A stretch of 64,000 nt of DNA, taken from the NCBI GenBank assembly GCA_911728435.2, contig OU452205.1, positions 11,104,260-11,168,259 of the forward strand, read 5' to 3'. The translations under genes and the position numbers were made by a program. The stretch comes from Apoderus coryli (taxonomy: Eukaryota; Arthropoda; Insecta; Coleoptera; Attelabidae). The notes below the pieces were generated by a model, which did not search any database, was not told where the DNA came from, and saw nothing but the letters and a program-made list of their open reading frames with translations. Numbering within the stretch: position 1 is the first letter of the stretch; each line of letters starts with the position of its first letter. Shown here in pieces: positions 21,536-36,500 of the stretch.

Positions 21536-24500
21536 TTACTCAGATAGTTGTCCTCGATCTGGGCTAGTGTCTCCTATACGCGACGTATCTAAGCTATTGG
21601 TTCTATGCTTTTTCTTCTTTTTATCTACATGACCTTTACAATGATCACACTCATCGTCGGAATCTTCTGAGGAACTTTCACCGAACTTCCGTGGCTTGTC
21701 GTAAATGCAACAACCTTAAAAACATTAGCAACGTTAGTTATATCGTTTAGTACTAACTACCGATCGACCAATATCGATGTATTATGTACATCTGTGTCCA
21801 AGATAAGAATGGGATAGCATTGGAATCTTGGAAACAGTTGGAGTTACAATGTCGCTTAAATTAGAGAATAGTTGTACAATTTAAACACCTTTTAAATGGC
21901 GTTTTCAAAAGTAAACTAATTTTAGCCGTTTCGAGAATTTTAGAAAAAACGATTTTTTGCGATTTTAGTTTTTTATTATTTCTAACATTATTTTTACAGA
22001 TATAAAAAAATTAAAAGCACTTGTTACTCTTTGAGGAGAAAATGATACCGTTTAGAAATTTTCACTACGACGTTTTGTTTTCGATAAACCATCCTCAATT
22101 TGTTTTTTTAAATACGGACCTGGATTTTTTACTGTTAAATTTAAAGCCATTTTCAATTCAAAAATAGGTGGTATATCACATGTAATGGTTTGAACAAGGT
22201 TTCAGTGTTTTTAGCTGTTATTTAAAATTATTAAAAAAAAATCGCCATAGTTTGACACTTATTTTGCGTAAAATATTCATCTGAGAGATCTAAAAACTAA
22301 AATCGCAAAAAATCGTTTTTGCAAAAATTCTCGAAAACGGCCAAAGTTAGTGTACTGTTGAAATCACTATTCACTATAGGTGTTTAAATTGTACAACGTT
22401 TCTCCAATTTAACCGACATTGTAACTCCAAGATTGGACACAGTGTATAAGTATCGGCACTATTAATTCAATATGAATATCTATCGACAGTAAATTTGCAG
22501 ACATAGTGGCAGAAAGCACAAATACCTGTGTCAAAGATTAATACTGTATTAAAATAGTAAAATAAGAATCATTTTTACATAAATCTAAATATGCCAACGT
22601 AGTAACACGAACTACAAATACGTTTCAACTGCCAAATTAGATAAAACCGACATTAAAAATATGGCGCTTTTAAAAAAATGTCGAAAATGTTTTTGGCTTG
22701 ACAAGAGGAAAGAAAGCTTCACAGAGCACAGAAAAAACACAGCTAGATCACGTCACATGCAGTAAAATGCTTAATAAAAATGAAAGCAGATGAAAGTGTC
22801 CTTTTGATTTTCATAAAATTATATTTGGAAACAAAATATATTTCAGTTTTGACACACCCTGTCTACACGGTTTTGCAATATTTAGGAAACATAATTTTTT
22901 ATGAAACTTGACAAATGTCAAAAACTATGCATATGAGAAATTAATTTTGCTCTGGGCAGTAATTTAACACAGTCCAATTCCACATGAATTGTTCTATAAT
23001 TAAAATTACCAAAAATGGAATCAATACATTCATGCACCAGCCACAAACATATCAACCATCATGTTCACTTGATAGCAATTATTCATATTACATTTAAATT
23101 CACTTCTTCAAAAGACAACATGCTACAAGTCACAGCCAAACCAAGAAATTTCTATTTTACCATTTTACGTAGAAACATTTTATATAAATATAATGTTATT
23201 ACTTATTAATATTCAGTAAAGCATTTTTTTTAATATTTCGTGTCATGTAGATATATATTTCACTGTGGAGCTCGTGGGTAAAAGGATGAAATAAAGTTAC
23301 ACCACTTTATGTAAAAGTCGGCAACGTTTCGAGGTTTAATTTCTTCTTTTTCAAACTTTCTTTTCTTTTTAAAGTATTGGGTATAAATACATAATAAATG
23401 GTGTTAGCATTATATATCTGTATTTTTCATCTCTATAATGTTAACACCATTTATTATGTATTTATACATAATACTTTAAAAAGAAAAGAAAGCTTGAAAA
23501 AGAGGAAATTAAACCTCGAAACGTTGCTGCCTTTTACATAAAGTGTTGTAACTTTATTTCGTCCTTTTACCCACGAACTCCACAGTGAAATTAAATTTAA
23601 AAGGCTTTAATATTTTGTTTTATTGTACTCTTTCCAAGAGGAAACTTGTTAAGGTTGAATCATTCAGGGGTACCATATTAGATATTTAAAATTAGAATGT
23701 TTGTGAAAGGGTACAACAAAACAAAATATAAACCCTTTTAAACTAGATGTTTTAATGTTAATGTTGTAATTTTCTAAATAAAATAGTAAGTTCGAAATGT
23801 ATTAAGAATGAATGGTGTGGTTTGTAACATGTTGTCTTTTGCAGTTTTGAATTTTAATGTGAAACTTCTGATTCCTGATATTTTTGAAAAATGTATGTGT
23901 ATTTAGACAGAAAATTAAACTTATAGAAACAATGCTTCTGGATATATCCTGCGTGAAATTTATACTCGCTAACGTTTTGTTGATCATCCTGGCAGCATTC
24001 ATCAGAGCGAATTTGCGTGAATGCGGTTCAGTTCAGTTCAACCGCGTTCACGAAAAGTTGCTCTTAAGAAACATGTAAGCATTAAGAATTCAGAACCTTA
24101 TATACTATGAATCAAAACAATACAAAATTAAATCTAAAGAAGTAGTCCATAGTTACAGTGGAATATATAGATTGGGCAGTAAATTAATACACAGTCCAAT
24201 TCCACATAAAATGTTTTATGATTAATATTCTTTTCCAGGAATGGAATCAATACATACACTGTATCACTACATACACGGTATGTATTGATTCCATTTCCTA
24301 TCGAATAATCGTTTTTAAATCACCCTGTATAATTTTCTAAAACTTTATTGTGAAGCAATCAAGTATAACTTGAAATAATATACCATGTTTTCTAGATAAA
24401 AGCATTGAGATTTTGTTTTTCGAAAAATTGCAATATCGTCGCCATCTAGTGAAAGATTTGAGTAAAATTAGCATAAAAAGAGATTTCAACCATGTACCTT

Positions 24501-27500
24501 TGGATGACGGGAAATGTAAATTAAAAAAAACATCTTAAACGTAAAAAACTTGGCATGAGCTATAATAGTCAGTATTGTCATCGGCTCAGTTTGATGAAAA
24601 TACAAGTCAACAATTCAAGGTGCGTAAGCACATATCCCATATTTTTACTAGCATCAATAATAATTGCTTTTTGGTACCTAGTTTACAAATGTATGTGACA
24701 TCATCAAAAATATATGTCGTTTTTGTAGCAAAACAAAGGATTCATCTCAGCACACCAACTTCTCATTACAAACAATTACCTACATTTTGAGAATAAAATG
24801 TTTTAGTATAGAAATACGTACATTTCGATTTTTTCCTATTCAAATGTTCGTTATCAACGGTTCCAGTTGTCCATTTCACTTTTTTATCGGGCTTGGGTTT
24901 TCGTAATTTCAACGTTACTCTAGGTACCGCATGATCCTGTGGAATAAATTTTAGAGTCAGTATATTAGAAAACCTTAACTTTTAATCAATAAACAAGCGT
25001 TCACGAAACAGGTAGAGAGAAAGCAACATTAAATACGTAAAATCATTTGAAAACTGACGATATTAACGAGGCGAGAATAATAATAGAGGTGTCGTTTCTG
25101 GACACTCAGAATGTATAATTATTAGATTGATCGATGTTTTTAGGGAACACTATAAAGAATATACATAAAAAATATATATTTTTGAAAGGTTTAAAAGCAT
25201 ACCTGATATCTCTAAACTAAAAATATGAGATAATTCAGGCATCCTTATTGCAAACTGTATTATAGTGTTTTATAACTAAATATTCAAGTTATTAAGGAAA
25301 CATTCGTTCAATATATTTTTTAAACGTCACTAATAATATTCGTCCTTTTAAATTAGCTGAGTACGTTTTTGTAAATGTAACCCGTGACAAACAATAGCAC
25401 TACCCATACCAAACTGAAAATCGAATTTTAATCTAGTATGTATGTTCTTCTCACAATGCTAGTTTTATAGTTGCTTTAATTTTTTTTTATCTTATGGTTA
25501 GAACATAACCGAAGAGTAGAACATTTGGCTTATAATAAAATTACAATACACGTTTTACCACTTCACCTAAACACTCGTTTCGGTAAAACACTCCGGAGAG
25601 AATTAACTATTTTAAGACTATGATTTCCATAAGTAATAATGACACACGTTTTACCGCAACACTTTTCTGTAGGGACGAGGAAGAAACTCATGATCACCTA
25701 GTAACAAAATGCGTCGCTATCAGAAACCTCACGCTCCAACTTCAACATTAGTCGCGTAAATGGAACCTTATCAAAAGCTTTCTCAAAGCCCAAATACACC
25801 ATCCGTAGGATTCCCAACATAATTTTGTTTTGTCCACAAGTTAAGAGACTCCAAAAGATTTGTCATCACTGATCTTTTGGACCGACGCCCGTGTTGTGCT
25901 CTAGGTACAACGTTGGACTCCAGAAGAAAATATATAATTTGTTGATGACTTTCTACATACACTTACAAAGTATGCAAGTCAAGCTGACAAGGCGGGGATA
26001 CTAGTATTTTAAAAACAATAATATTATTTATTTTTTGTTATTATTTTAACTATTATTAACACTATTATTCCTACAACATGATGTATTTCTCTTACCAAAA
26101 TCTTCCAAATAGATCTAAACTTTTTCATCAACCTTTCATTTGTATTATTATTGATATTGCTGTATGTGCATCTGTGAGTTTGTCCAAGTATATATCTATT
26201 CGTTTTTTTCCACAGTTATTTACTTTTTGCGCCAAACTATTTGGGATGTGACAGAGCCCCATTAGGGTTGCATTTAATTTATATTATATTATTGAATTAA
26301 ACCACTTAACGGGGTTAAGTGGTAGAGCATACTTCCTATGAACTTCTCCCTTTTTTGACATAATTTTTTGTACATTAAGATAGAACTTTACATTTTTTTT
26401 TGTCAAAAAATAAAGGCATTATTATTATTATTAAATATGGCTTAGGTATTAGATGTCCGTTCTGTCATTGACACTATTATGATTTTTTTAATCTGGATCA
26501 TTTCTAGTATATCTCTTTTTTTCTATCTATATTCATAATATATTCGCAGGACTTTAGGATGTGAGAGTTCGTCCAAAAATATGAAAAAAAGTTTCTATTA
26601 ACTTACCCTCTAAAATGCACCATTTTCGAGATATTTGAATTGGAAAAAAAATCCGTTTTTTGCGAACATCTCCGGAACCGTTTATCGTACAGAAGACAGA
26701 TTTTGTGAGTATTTTCTACTGATAATAAGCTATGTTTTGTGCAAGATTTTTTTTTTTTTTGTAAATTTATAATTGGTAAAGATTTTGAAGGGGTAGTTGG
26801 TGTTTTTCTCCCCAATTTCTACGCCACTGGGAAAAGTACGGTATTAAGATACCCATTTGTTCTCTACACAAAAAAGGTACTCTTAGTCATAAGCTCTAAA
26901 GTTGACTTTTTTCGAGGAAAGTCAACTTGTTCAAAAATATGGTCAATTTGTTGAAATAAATTTAATTTTTTCTACTAATTAAAGGAAATTTATTTAAACG
27001 TTAGAACAACTAACAAAACCAAACCATAACTTCAAAATTGCAAAAAAAAAACAATAACAAATCATACACAGTTAAATTAAATGTTGGAAATGTCCGACGT
27101 TAGCTTCAATGCACGCAGCAATTATTGGACGCATTGACTGTCTAACACGCAGGAAAATTCCCGGAGTGTTCCGAATAATGTCGCAAGATGCAACAATGCG
27201 CTCTCTTAATTGGTCCACATTTTCATCTCTCGAGAAAGATGCTTCATCGGTAAAAAGAACTTCGGCTCCAAACTGACGATTTTGAGCTATTTTGTCTTGC
27301 ATCCATCTACAAAAAGCCAATCTTAGCGGAAAATCTCTTGGTAATAAGGCTTGTACTCTTTGGATATGGTAGGGATACACAAGTTGTCTTTTCAAAATTC
27401 TCCAAACCGTCGAATGAGGTTGGTTTAAGTTGTGAGCAATTTCTCTGGTACTTGTGGTCGGATATTGTTCAACTTCGTTGAGGACAGCCTCTTGTAGGGG

Positions 27501-30500
27501 AATTGCAACTTCCATAGGCTGCCCATTATCAGCAGTATTCTTTTTAAAACTTCCATATTCCCATAGTCGTTGGCGAATGCGTTGAAATAAGTTATGGTGT
27601 GGTACTTGGCGATTAGGATTGTCTTTCTTGATACAACCGCCTTGCTTCTGGCGAATTACCGCTCGCCAATCCGTACAGTAGAAAAGTGGTCTTTTCAAAA
27701 CTAACGCATTTCGCACATTTCAGCGTTTGTGGAATTATTAATTTTTAATTTTGTACTACAAATTTACTTTTTGCAGGTACAAACTTAATGTTATTTTATT
27801 TTTAATACACAAACAAAAAACTTGTTCTTTTGACAGAAGGTAACTTTTGTTTGAAAATTTAAAGCCTACTTGATAAAAAATTATTAAATTTTTTTTACAC
27901 AAACGCTGAAATGTGCGAAAAGCGTTAGTTTTGAAAAGACCACTTTTCTACTTTTGCAATTATGAAGTTAATGTTTTATTAATAGAAAAAATGAAATTTA
28001 TTTAAAATAATTGACCATCTTCCTCAACAGTTAATTTTCCTCGAAAACCCTCAACTTTAGAGCTTATGACCAAGAGTACCCTTTTTGTGTAGAGAACATT
28101 GGCGGTTCAAATGGGTATCTTAATACCGTACTTTTTCCAGGAAAACACCCAAAAATTCTTGCACAAAACATAGCTTATATCAGTGGAAAATACTTACAAA
28201 AGCTGTATTCTGTACGATAAACGGTTCCGGAGATATTCGCAAAAAAACGGAGTTTTTTTTTCAATTTCAGGGTAAGTTAATAGAAACTTGTTTTCATATT
28301 TTTGAACGAGCTCTCACATCCTAAAGTCTTGCGCATATATTATGAAACACCGTGTATATAATATAAAAGAGAGATACCAGAAATGATCCATTTAAAAAAA
28401 AATCATAGTAGTGTCAATGACAGAACGGACATCCACTGCCTAAGCCAGATATAAATTAAATGTTACCCTAACATCCATCCCTCGTAATTAAATAAAAAAA
28501 TCATAGCAATAATGAATATGTATGACATGAAATTAAAGTAAATTGTTGTTAAAATAATTTAAATTTTATACAATTATTGTGAATTTGCAGGATCAGTAAA
28601 AATGCCATGTAACTTTTATGTAATTCGTTTGTATCTGCCTGTGCATTGTGTAATTTTTATTTTAGTATTATAACCTAAAGAAGGCACCAGTTTTACGTCG
28701 CAGAAACGTTGTTTTAATTAACAAACAAAAGCCAGAAAATTAATTTCTTTATGAAAGTGGAAAGTTAACTTTCGTAAGAATCTACTTCAGACTTATTCTA
28801 CCATTTCCGAACGATAGTGCACTCACCCTCACCCGTCTGTGTTTATTAAGATTTGTTTTATTAATAAGGTAATAATGAAATTTTAACTAATCTTTTTCAA
28901 ACATATATTATTTGGAAACGACGCGATGTTACTTTATTACCCTATTTTTTTTTATCTTACACACCATTGTTTAGAATATTCAATTTACAAATCAAACAAA
29001 AGTGTTTATTAACAGTGATAAGAATGTATTATTTTTTATTAACATGCGACTTTTTTTATTTATTTAAAGTATACAATAATCACAGATAGATATGGCAAAG
29101 TGTATTTAACAGTATTTAGTATAATATAAAAATATAATGTATAAAAATAAAATTATATAAAAGTGATAACTTTTTCATGGATGGATAAATTCTGAGGCCA
29201 AGGCTTTTTACTTCCCTCCAAAGCATTTTTCTTATATTTTAGAAAATGTCTATCGCTTTAATTAGTTTACGAGGATTGCTATTTATGTATTGAGAACTGG
29301 CAACATTGGTATTGCCAGGTGAAATCTGTCATCGCCAGTTTAAAGAGACTGTTTCGACCTGCGAGCAATATTTGTGTTGTTGACAGTAAGTTGAAAAGTT
29401 CATTTCGACTAAAAAATGGGATTAAGTTGCGAAAATTTTCGAGATGATTTATTATGACTTTCGACGTGGTCTAACGCAAGAACAGTGCATTAATCAACCT
29501 AATGCAATGTTTGGCTATGAAAAACCATCTAAGGCCACTGTATATCGCTGGTACACTGAATTCAAACGTAGCCGTAATTCGCTCACGGGCGAAGTTAAAG
29601 GTGGTCGTCCAAAATCGGTCGTTGTGCCGGAAACCATCGAAGCTGTGCAAAAACTAATTGAAGATCGTCATACCGTGAAATCGAAGCAAGTTTAAGCATT
29701 AGTATGACCAGCATATAGAAGATTTTCCACGAACATTTGGATGTTCGTAAGCAATGGGCGCGTTGGACACTACATTTGTTGACAGGTGCTCAAAAAAGAC
29801 TCGAGTCGAGCCCAAAGTGATGAGTTGTGGATTTGGGTGTTTCAATGTGAAGAAATCCCAACAAACGTTGTTCGTTCCTGAAGCGTTAAAAAGCAAATGG
29901 TGGCGAGTTTCTTCACGAACCGGTCATGTCGCAACTGTGGCTCTAGAGAATCAGAAGACCGTCAATTCAGAGTGGTATACGACCATTTGTTTGCCTAAAG
30001 TTTTCGGTAAGTTGAGAGAAAACAATCTAAAACAACGAATCGAGTTGCACCATGACAAGGTGAGCTCACACACATCACTTGCAACAAACGAGGATTTGGA
30101 CACGCAAAAGATCGAATTGATGGGTCACCCACCTTACATCCCCGACGATTTCTGCTTATTCCCACTAATTTAAGATAAACTGCGTGGACAACGACTTTCA
30201 TCGCCCGAAGAAGCGGTTGAGTCCTTCAAAAACCATGCTTTAGAGCTATCATCTTCTGACTGAACAAAGTGCTTTGGAGGGTGGTTTCATTGTATGCAAA
30301 AGTGAAACGCAATAAAAATATTTTTGGTAAAATTAATTCGTTTGTTTTGTGGTAGCAACCCTCGTATGTAGGTAATTAAATACTATATTTTCCCATAAAA
30401 TTGAATAGACATACAAAATATTTTTATAGCAAAAAAAGTTGAACATGATTTAGACCCAGAGCTTATCCAAAAGTTCAATAAAAAGGTAATAATAAATTTA

Positions 30501-33500
30501 GTTTGATTTGGAATGTTATCAAACTACTGTACAATTTTCTCTTTAAACAACTCATCAATAATCACATCACTATAGCCCAACACATCCTCCAACACTTCCT
30601 TTGTATGCTCTCCCAAAACTGGTGGTGGTGTTCTTACAGCATTGCCACCTTCGCTGTACTTCACTGGCGGTCCTACCATTCTAATATCGCCCACAACTGG
30701 ATGCTTTACAGTCTCTACAAGCTTAATAGCTTTAATATGTGGATCATCAAACACTTCTTTTATCGAATTAATTGGTCCACATGGAAATGAGGCCCCATTA
30801 AACACTTTAGCCCATTCTTTGTTGGTTTTAGTTTTAAGAATACTAGTTAAATACGGAATTAGTTCAGCCCGATGTTTAATCCTTAATGGATTGGTCAAAT
30901 ACTTTTCGTTTTTAGCTAATTCCGGTTGTCCTAGTCGTGTACAAAGATCTTGAAACTGTGGATCGGAACCAGTCCCAATAGTATAGTAACCTTCCTTTGT
31001 TGGGAACGCTTGGTACGGCACTATCTGGCTGTGGGCTGTGCCCCATCGTTTTGCTTCCATGTTTGCATTAAGATAACTTGAACCCACGTTTATTAATTGG
31101 GCAACCTGGGATGAAAGTAGGTTGCAATCAATTTTTTGGCCTCGGCCAGTTTTTTGACGTTTGAGTAGTGCCGCCATTATTGCTCCATGTGCATATAATC
31201 CTGCAATAAAATAAAATCACTAAAGTTAAATTGTCAAAGTACAATAAATAATTAACAAAGTTCTAGAAGCGATTTTTTTTTTGCTGAAACCACTTTTATA
31301 TAAAAAAGTGTTTTTTTTTCCAGTATATAGATTTCTCTGCGGAAATGCTTCATTTTCATGTTCCCGACTTTAGAATAACTGAAACCAGTTACATGAAAAC
31401 CAATATGTAATATTCCGAGTATAACTAAACTTAACAACTTAAATCAACCGCGAGGCTGCGCCGGCGCAATGAGAATGCTCTGATAGTATGGTTGTTTCCA
31501 TATGTTTTTGTCAAAGATTTAAGATCTATGGTGACCAATACTTTAATAATAATAACGTCCTAAACTACCCACTACATTATTCAAAAATTAGAAATAAAAA
31601 AATGCAAGAATAGCAGGGACTTGAACTCACGACCTTCCACTCGCAAAGGAAGTATCTAATCACTAAGCTACACTCATAACATACCGATTATGCGAATTAC
31701 TTCGACCACATACCAACTATCTGATGCAGGCTAACACGCAGGCGCGAAAGATTTAAGTTTCGTAAACGTAGACGCCTGTGTTAGGGTTGGATATTTTAGA
31801 AAATCGATAATTACATAACTTTTAAGTTTAGACATTTTAATTAATTTTAATATTTGCATTTGTTTTCTGTTTTTATACTGTGCGTTGATTAAATTTGTAC
31901 CTAGTTGATATTGTTAATTTTGTGTTTGATAATTGAAGTTTATTTATTATACCTATCTAAAGTCAAAATATCGATTTTTTAAAGATTCATCTTATTAAGT
32001 CCGATTTAATCGCGAATCGATTCTTTTGTTTCGATCTAGATGGATCCCAGGAAATTATATTTTCCTCAAAGATCGGAAACCCTAGCTCCTGTTTACGGGG
32101 TCCAAGTACAGTTCAAATCATTCTAAAATCCATATTTTATCAACAAATACAAATTTTATATTTACGCAAAAAGTTTTTTGCATGTTTATGTTTAGAAAAA
32201 TGTCGAGAGTATAAAACAATAACGTATTTTCATATAACTGGTTTCAGCTATTCTAAAGTCGGAAATGATGCATTTCTGCAGAAAACTTTTGTTGAGTTTC
32301 TATTTGAGAAAGCTTCCCAATACTAAATAAACCAATATTTCTTACGTAACAAAGGTGGTTGGGATTTAATTAATATTATATCTTCCTTAAAATTGCAGAA
32401 TCATTTTAAATTTTACAAATCACGTCAAATACACGAATGGAACCAATATTTTATGAAATTACTGTGCTAGATAATTATAAAAACTTTAAATGACTATTTT
32501 CTTTAATTTAATTGAAGCCATTTCCTTAATAATTGCGCAATGTTTTATTATTACTAAAACTAGGAGAACTCTTTTTGTTAATACGAATTGAACTTTTTTG
32601 CTGACGATGCAAATTTCTTTTGTGACCCGTCAGTTGATTATGATCGATTTCAGAGGGAAACAGGTATAATCTAGAACTGGACAGACACTTGGCCTATGAC
32701 GCTTAATTCATCGGAATGCACAATATTGTATAATGCAGGGTTTATAAAAATCAGGATTTTTAAAACAATCAAAAATGGATGATTAAAAAAAATCGTGATT
32801 TTTGTGATTTTTTTAAAATTTTTACTAGCTTTTACAAATATTATTTTCAAATGTATGCTTATATTTTGTATTGTTAAGTACACAAATATTTTTTGGTAGA
32901 AATAATAATACTACGAGTACAGATACCAAACGAAGTTAAATTTTCGTCCGCGTAGTTTTTGCAAGCAAGCGCATTGAAATAAATCATACGGAAAATGACG
33001 TTGATTGTTGAGTTTTCCAACACCCCACCTACTTGGCATATTTCTATATCATTAATATAAACCAAAATAATTAAAACATTCTTGAAACTTCTTTCCTGAC
33101 ACTGGCTTCATTAGAACATCAGCAATCATTTGATCTGTGCTAATTTGATGCATGGATATTTTTCCAGCCTCAATGGTTTCTCTTATAAAATGATGACGAA
33201 TGTCTATGTGTTTGGTCCTGCCATGGTAGACGCTATATAGAGATAAATCAATTGCTCCTTTATTGTCGCAAAACATTGGTATGGTCTTTGTTTGTATTTC
33301 TTGTATATTAAGTTCATTAAATAATTGTTGTAACCAAATTGCTTCATTTATTCCGTGACTAAGTGCCATGTACTCTGCCTCTGTGGTGGATAAAGCAACT
33401 GTTTGCTGTTTCTTGCAATTCCACGAAATTAATGAATTTCCCAATTTGAACACATATGCAGCATATGATTTTCTATCGTCCACATCACTTCCCCAGGTGG

Positions 33501-36500
33501 GGTGTTGGAAAACTCAACACACTGTGGTTGATTTACCATGTTATAATAATTGGCACATGTCTATTATTATTAATAATATAAGTTTAGAAGTTGTCAAAAA
33601 TATAGAAATGAAATTGTAGTTTTTGTCAAGTAGAATAAAAGTGTTTCTTTAAACTAAACTACCAAAATAAATATCTTTATTTATTCAGTTTATCAACATA
33701 AACTAACATTGATGATGATCACTTCAACAGCGTGGTGTAGGATGATGATCCCGAAGATTTATTTCCATTGGCAACATTTGTGAAGGAACCCATTTCATGG
33801 ATGAAAACGTCCTCGTTCGATGTTACCAAAGTAAAGGAGTTTAGGGAACCAAGCGTACCAAATATTCCAGATGCTGCTGAAATGCCAGTTGATGTATTTT
33901 CGTGTCTTTTTACAAGTAAGTTGAATGATACAAATGTTTTTAAATCCAATCGTTACGCTACTCGAAATTATGGAGATCGCTATGTTCCAACAAACAAAGA
34001 AGAAATAAAGTGTTTCTTCTGATGGGACTAACACGAAAATGTAGCTATAAAGATTATTGGTCCCCACAGTTTGAAATGAGGGATCCCTATATTTCACATC
34101 AATATCTCGGGACAGATTTAGCTGACTATTACGCAATTTACATCTAAATGATAACAGCGTTCAACCCAAGAAGAGAGAAAACGGCTACTACAAACTTTAT
34201 AAAATCCGGCTCCTCCTAGATATTTTATGCAAAGCATTTCTGGATTTTCACCAACCGGGGTTAAATCAAGCAGTTGATGAATCCAAAGTTAGAATTGGAT
34301 TTCGTCAATATATGCCTCATAAAAAGAGGGTACAAAATTTGGATATGGGCAGATGAGTATGGTTATGTTTCACAGACCAGAAACCAACCTTGGAACCCGC
34401 ATTGTGAGAATCTCACTCGCTTACTGGTGAAAAAATATGAGAGTTTATTTTGACATCTTAATTCAATGAAATTCAGCATTAGAACGATTTGGTGGAAGAT
34501 GGAATGTATGCATGTGGGACGGCGAGAAAAGGACGAAAGGGTGAACCTAAAGACCTAAAAGCAAATGTATTGTGGTGACTCTGTCTGCAGAGTGAGTGCA
34601 GATGGCTTGGTATATTTGCAGTGGAAAGATACTAGTGCGATTTATAAGTAACGTTCATAATCCAGAAGAAATTCATTATGTATAAAGAAAAGAAAAAGAG
34701 AGAACAAGGAATAATATTACTTGTTTACAACTTGTCAAAGACTACAATATGAACATGAATTTCGTTGATAAGTCGGACCAGCACATCATAGCAGCATACA
34801 AGATCAAAAATTGCTGGCACATACTTTTTTGTGATTTTTTAGACTTAGCAGTTGTCAATTATTTTATATTATTCAAATTACGCACTGAGGGTATTTAAAC
34901 TTTCAATTTAAAAGATTTTAGATATGCAGTTGCCACAAGTTTGATTGGAGCAGACCCAGGTATGACCCAAAGAAGCAGAAGCTTCGAAATTTTGTGTCAG
35001 ATATAAACACATCAATTGAAGAAAAATTTAATAATTTTATAAACATAATATCCGGAGAATGTATTAGAGTGTTTCCTTTACGTAGAAAACCCGATTTCAA
35101 GACTGGACACGCTATTAAATGGTTTACACCTGAAATTAGGCAAATGCGCGAAACACTTGCGCTATTGCGAGGACTGTCTACACAGTTTCCACAAATCGAA
35201 GGTATAAAAGACATGGTTCGCTCTTATCGTAACTCGTATAGATCTCGTATTAAAATGGCAAAAAAAAATGCGAACGATACGTATATTGCAGATGGTTCTA
35301 ATATTGCTAGGGCTACATGGGATATTATCAACCATAAAAGGAATAGTTCTGCTACCCAACAATCATTAACAAATCTTACTGCTGATGATTTCAATACATA
35401 TTTTACCAGTATTGCGGAAACTTTAACCCATGACTTATCCTCAAATATCAGTCCACTGGATTTGTTGTCTATTGACATTCCTGGCAATTTTCAGTTTAAT
35501 GAAATATCTTTTACTTTACATTACGTGAGACGGATGTTGCTGTTTCTGATGGTCTGGTAAAGTTTTTGGGTGTCACTTTGGACCAAAAGCTAACCTGGGC
35601 GGGTCATGTCGAGGTTACCATTGCCAAGTTGTCTAAGGTTGTGTTCATGTTGCGAAGCTTGAAGGGTGAAGTCTCTTTTAATGTTTTGAAATCAGCATAT
35701 TATGGCCTTTTTCACAGTGTGGCTTCATATGCTTTGTCAATTTGGGGACACTCTTGTCATGCTAGTCGGGTATTCGCAATCCAAAGACGAGTGGTGCGAA
35801 TAATGACAGATTTAAAGTATAGAGAGGATGTCAGACCTAAATTTAAAGAATGTAAAATAATTACACTCCCGTGTCTCTATATCTACAATTCAATTATGTA
35901 TGTGAAAAATAATTACAATCTGGACATAAGGCATGATGAAGTTCACAACCACAATACCAGAAACAAAAATGACATTCTTCCTGAATATATGAGGTTGGGT
36001 AGAAGCAGAAATTCTGTGAATTATTATGGTCCCACATGCTATAATCATTTGCCAGATAGTTTGAAAACACTGAGCCTTGCAATGTTCAAAAATAGATTGA
36101 AAAACTACTTAATTGACCAGGCTTTTTACTCCATTGATGAATTCCTCAGCACTGACTTTCTGTTTTGATTAAGTTATATACATTTCTATGTTTTTATGTT
36201 GTGTTCTGTAATATTTTAATATTTAATATGACTTGTGTAAACCTTTTTTGGTAATGACATGTAATGACAATAAATAAATAAAAAAATAAATAAATTATAA
36301 ACATATTTAAAGTTACGGTCCCCTTTGAGAAGAGATATGATAAAATTGCACAATTACCAGTGCACGGTACTAAAGTCCTGTAAGACTGGTTTATGTTTAA
36401 CGGAACAATTCAAATTTATTAAAGTATTTGTAAAAAACGAGGTGAAAAATATAGAAATTGAAAAGCTGATAAAACATAAAATATGCATATGTATGTAAAA

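Larger units (their letters stand above)
26435..28452 (-). mobile_element. mariner-like transposon with ~550-bp terminal inverted repeats
   Basis: Arms about 26435-26995 and 27960-28452 are reverse complements with small differences. They share GATGTCCGTTCTGTCATTGA at the ends, GTTTCTATTAACTTACCC, AACGGTTCCGGAGAT-type strings and CCTCGAAA segments in both. The core contains a minus-strand transposase remnant (27072-27678) and a nested MITE (27679-27950). The right arm also holds ACGGTGTTTCATAATATATGC, which looks like an original mariner end, so the outermost ~90 bp may come from an earlier palindrome. Confidence 0.75.

Noticed and set aside
33768..34022. Domesticated piggyBac (PGBD) host gene
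   Set aside because: Frameshifts and stops interrupt every block and the middle of the transposase is missing; no splice sites restore it.
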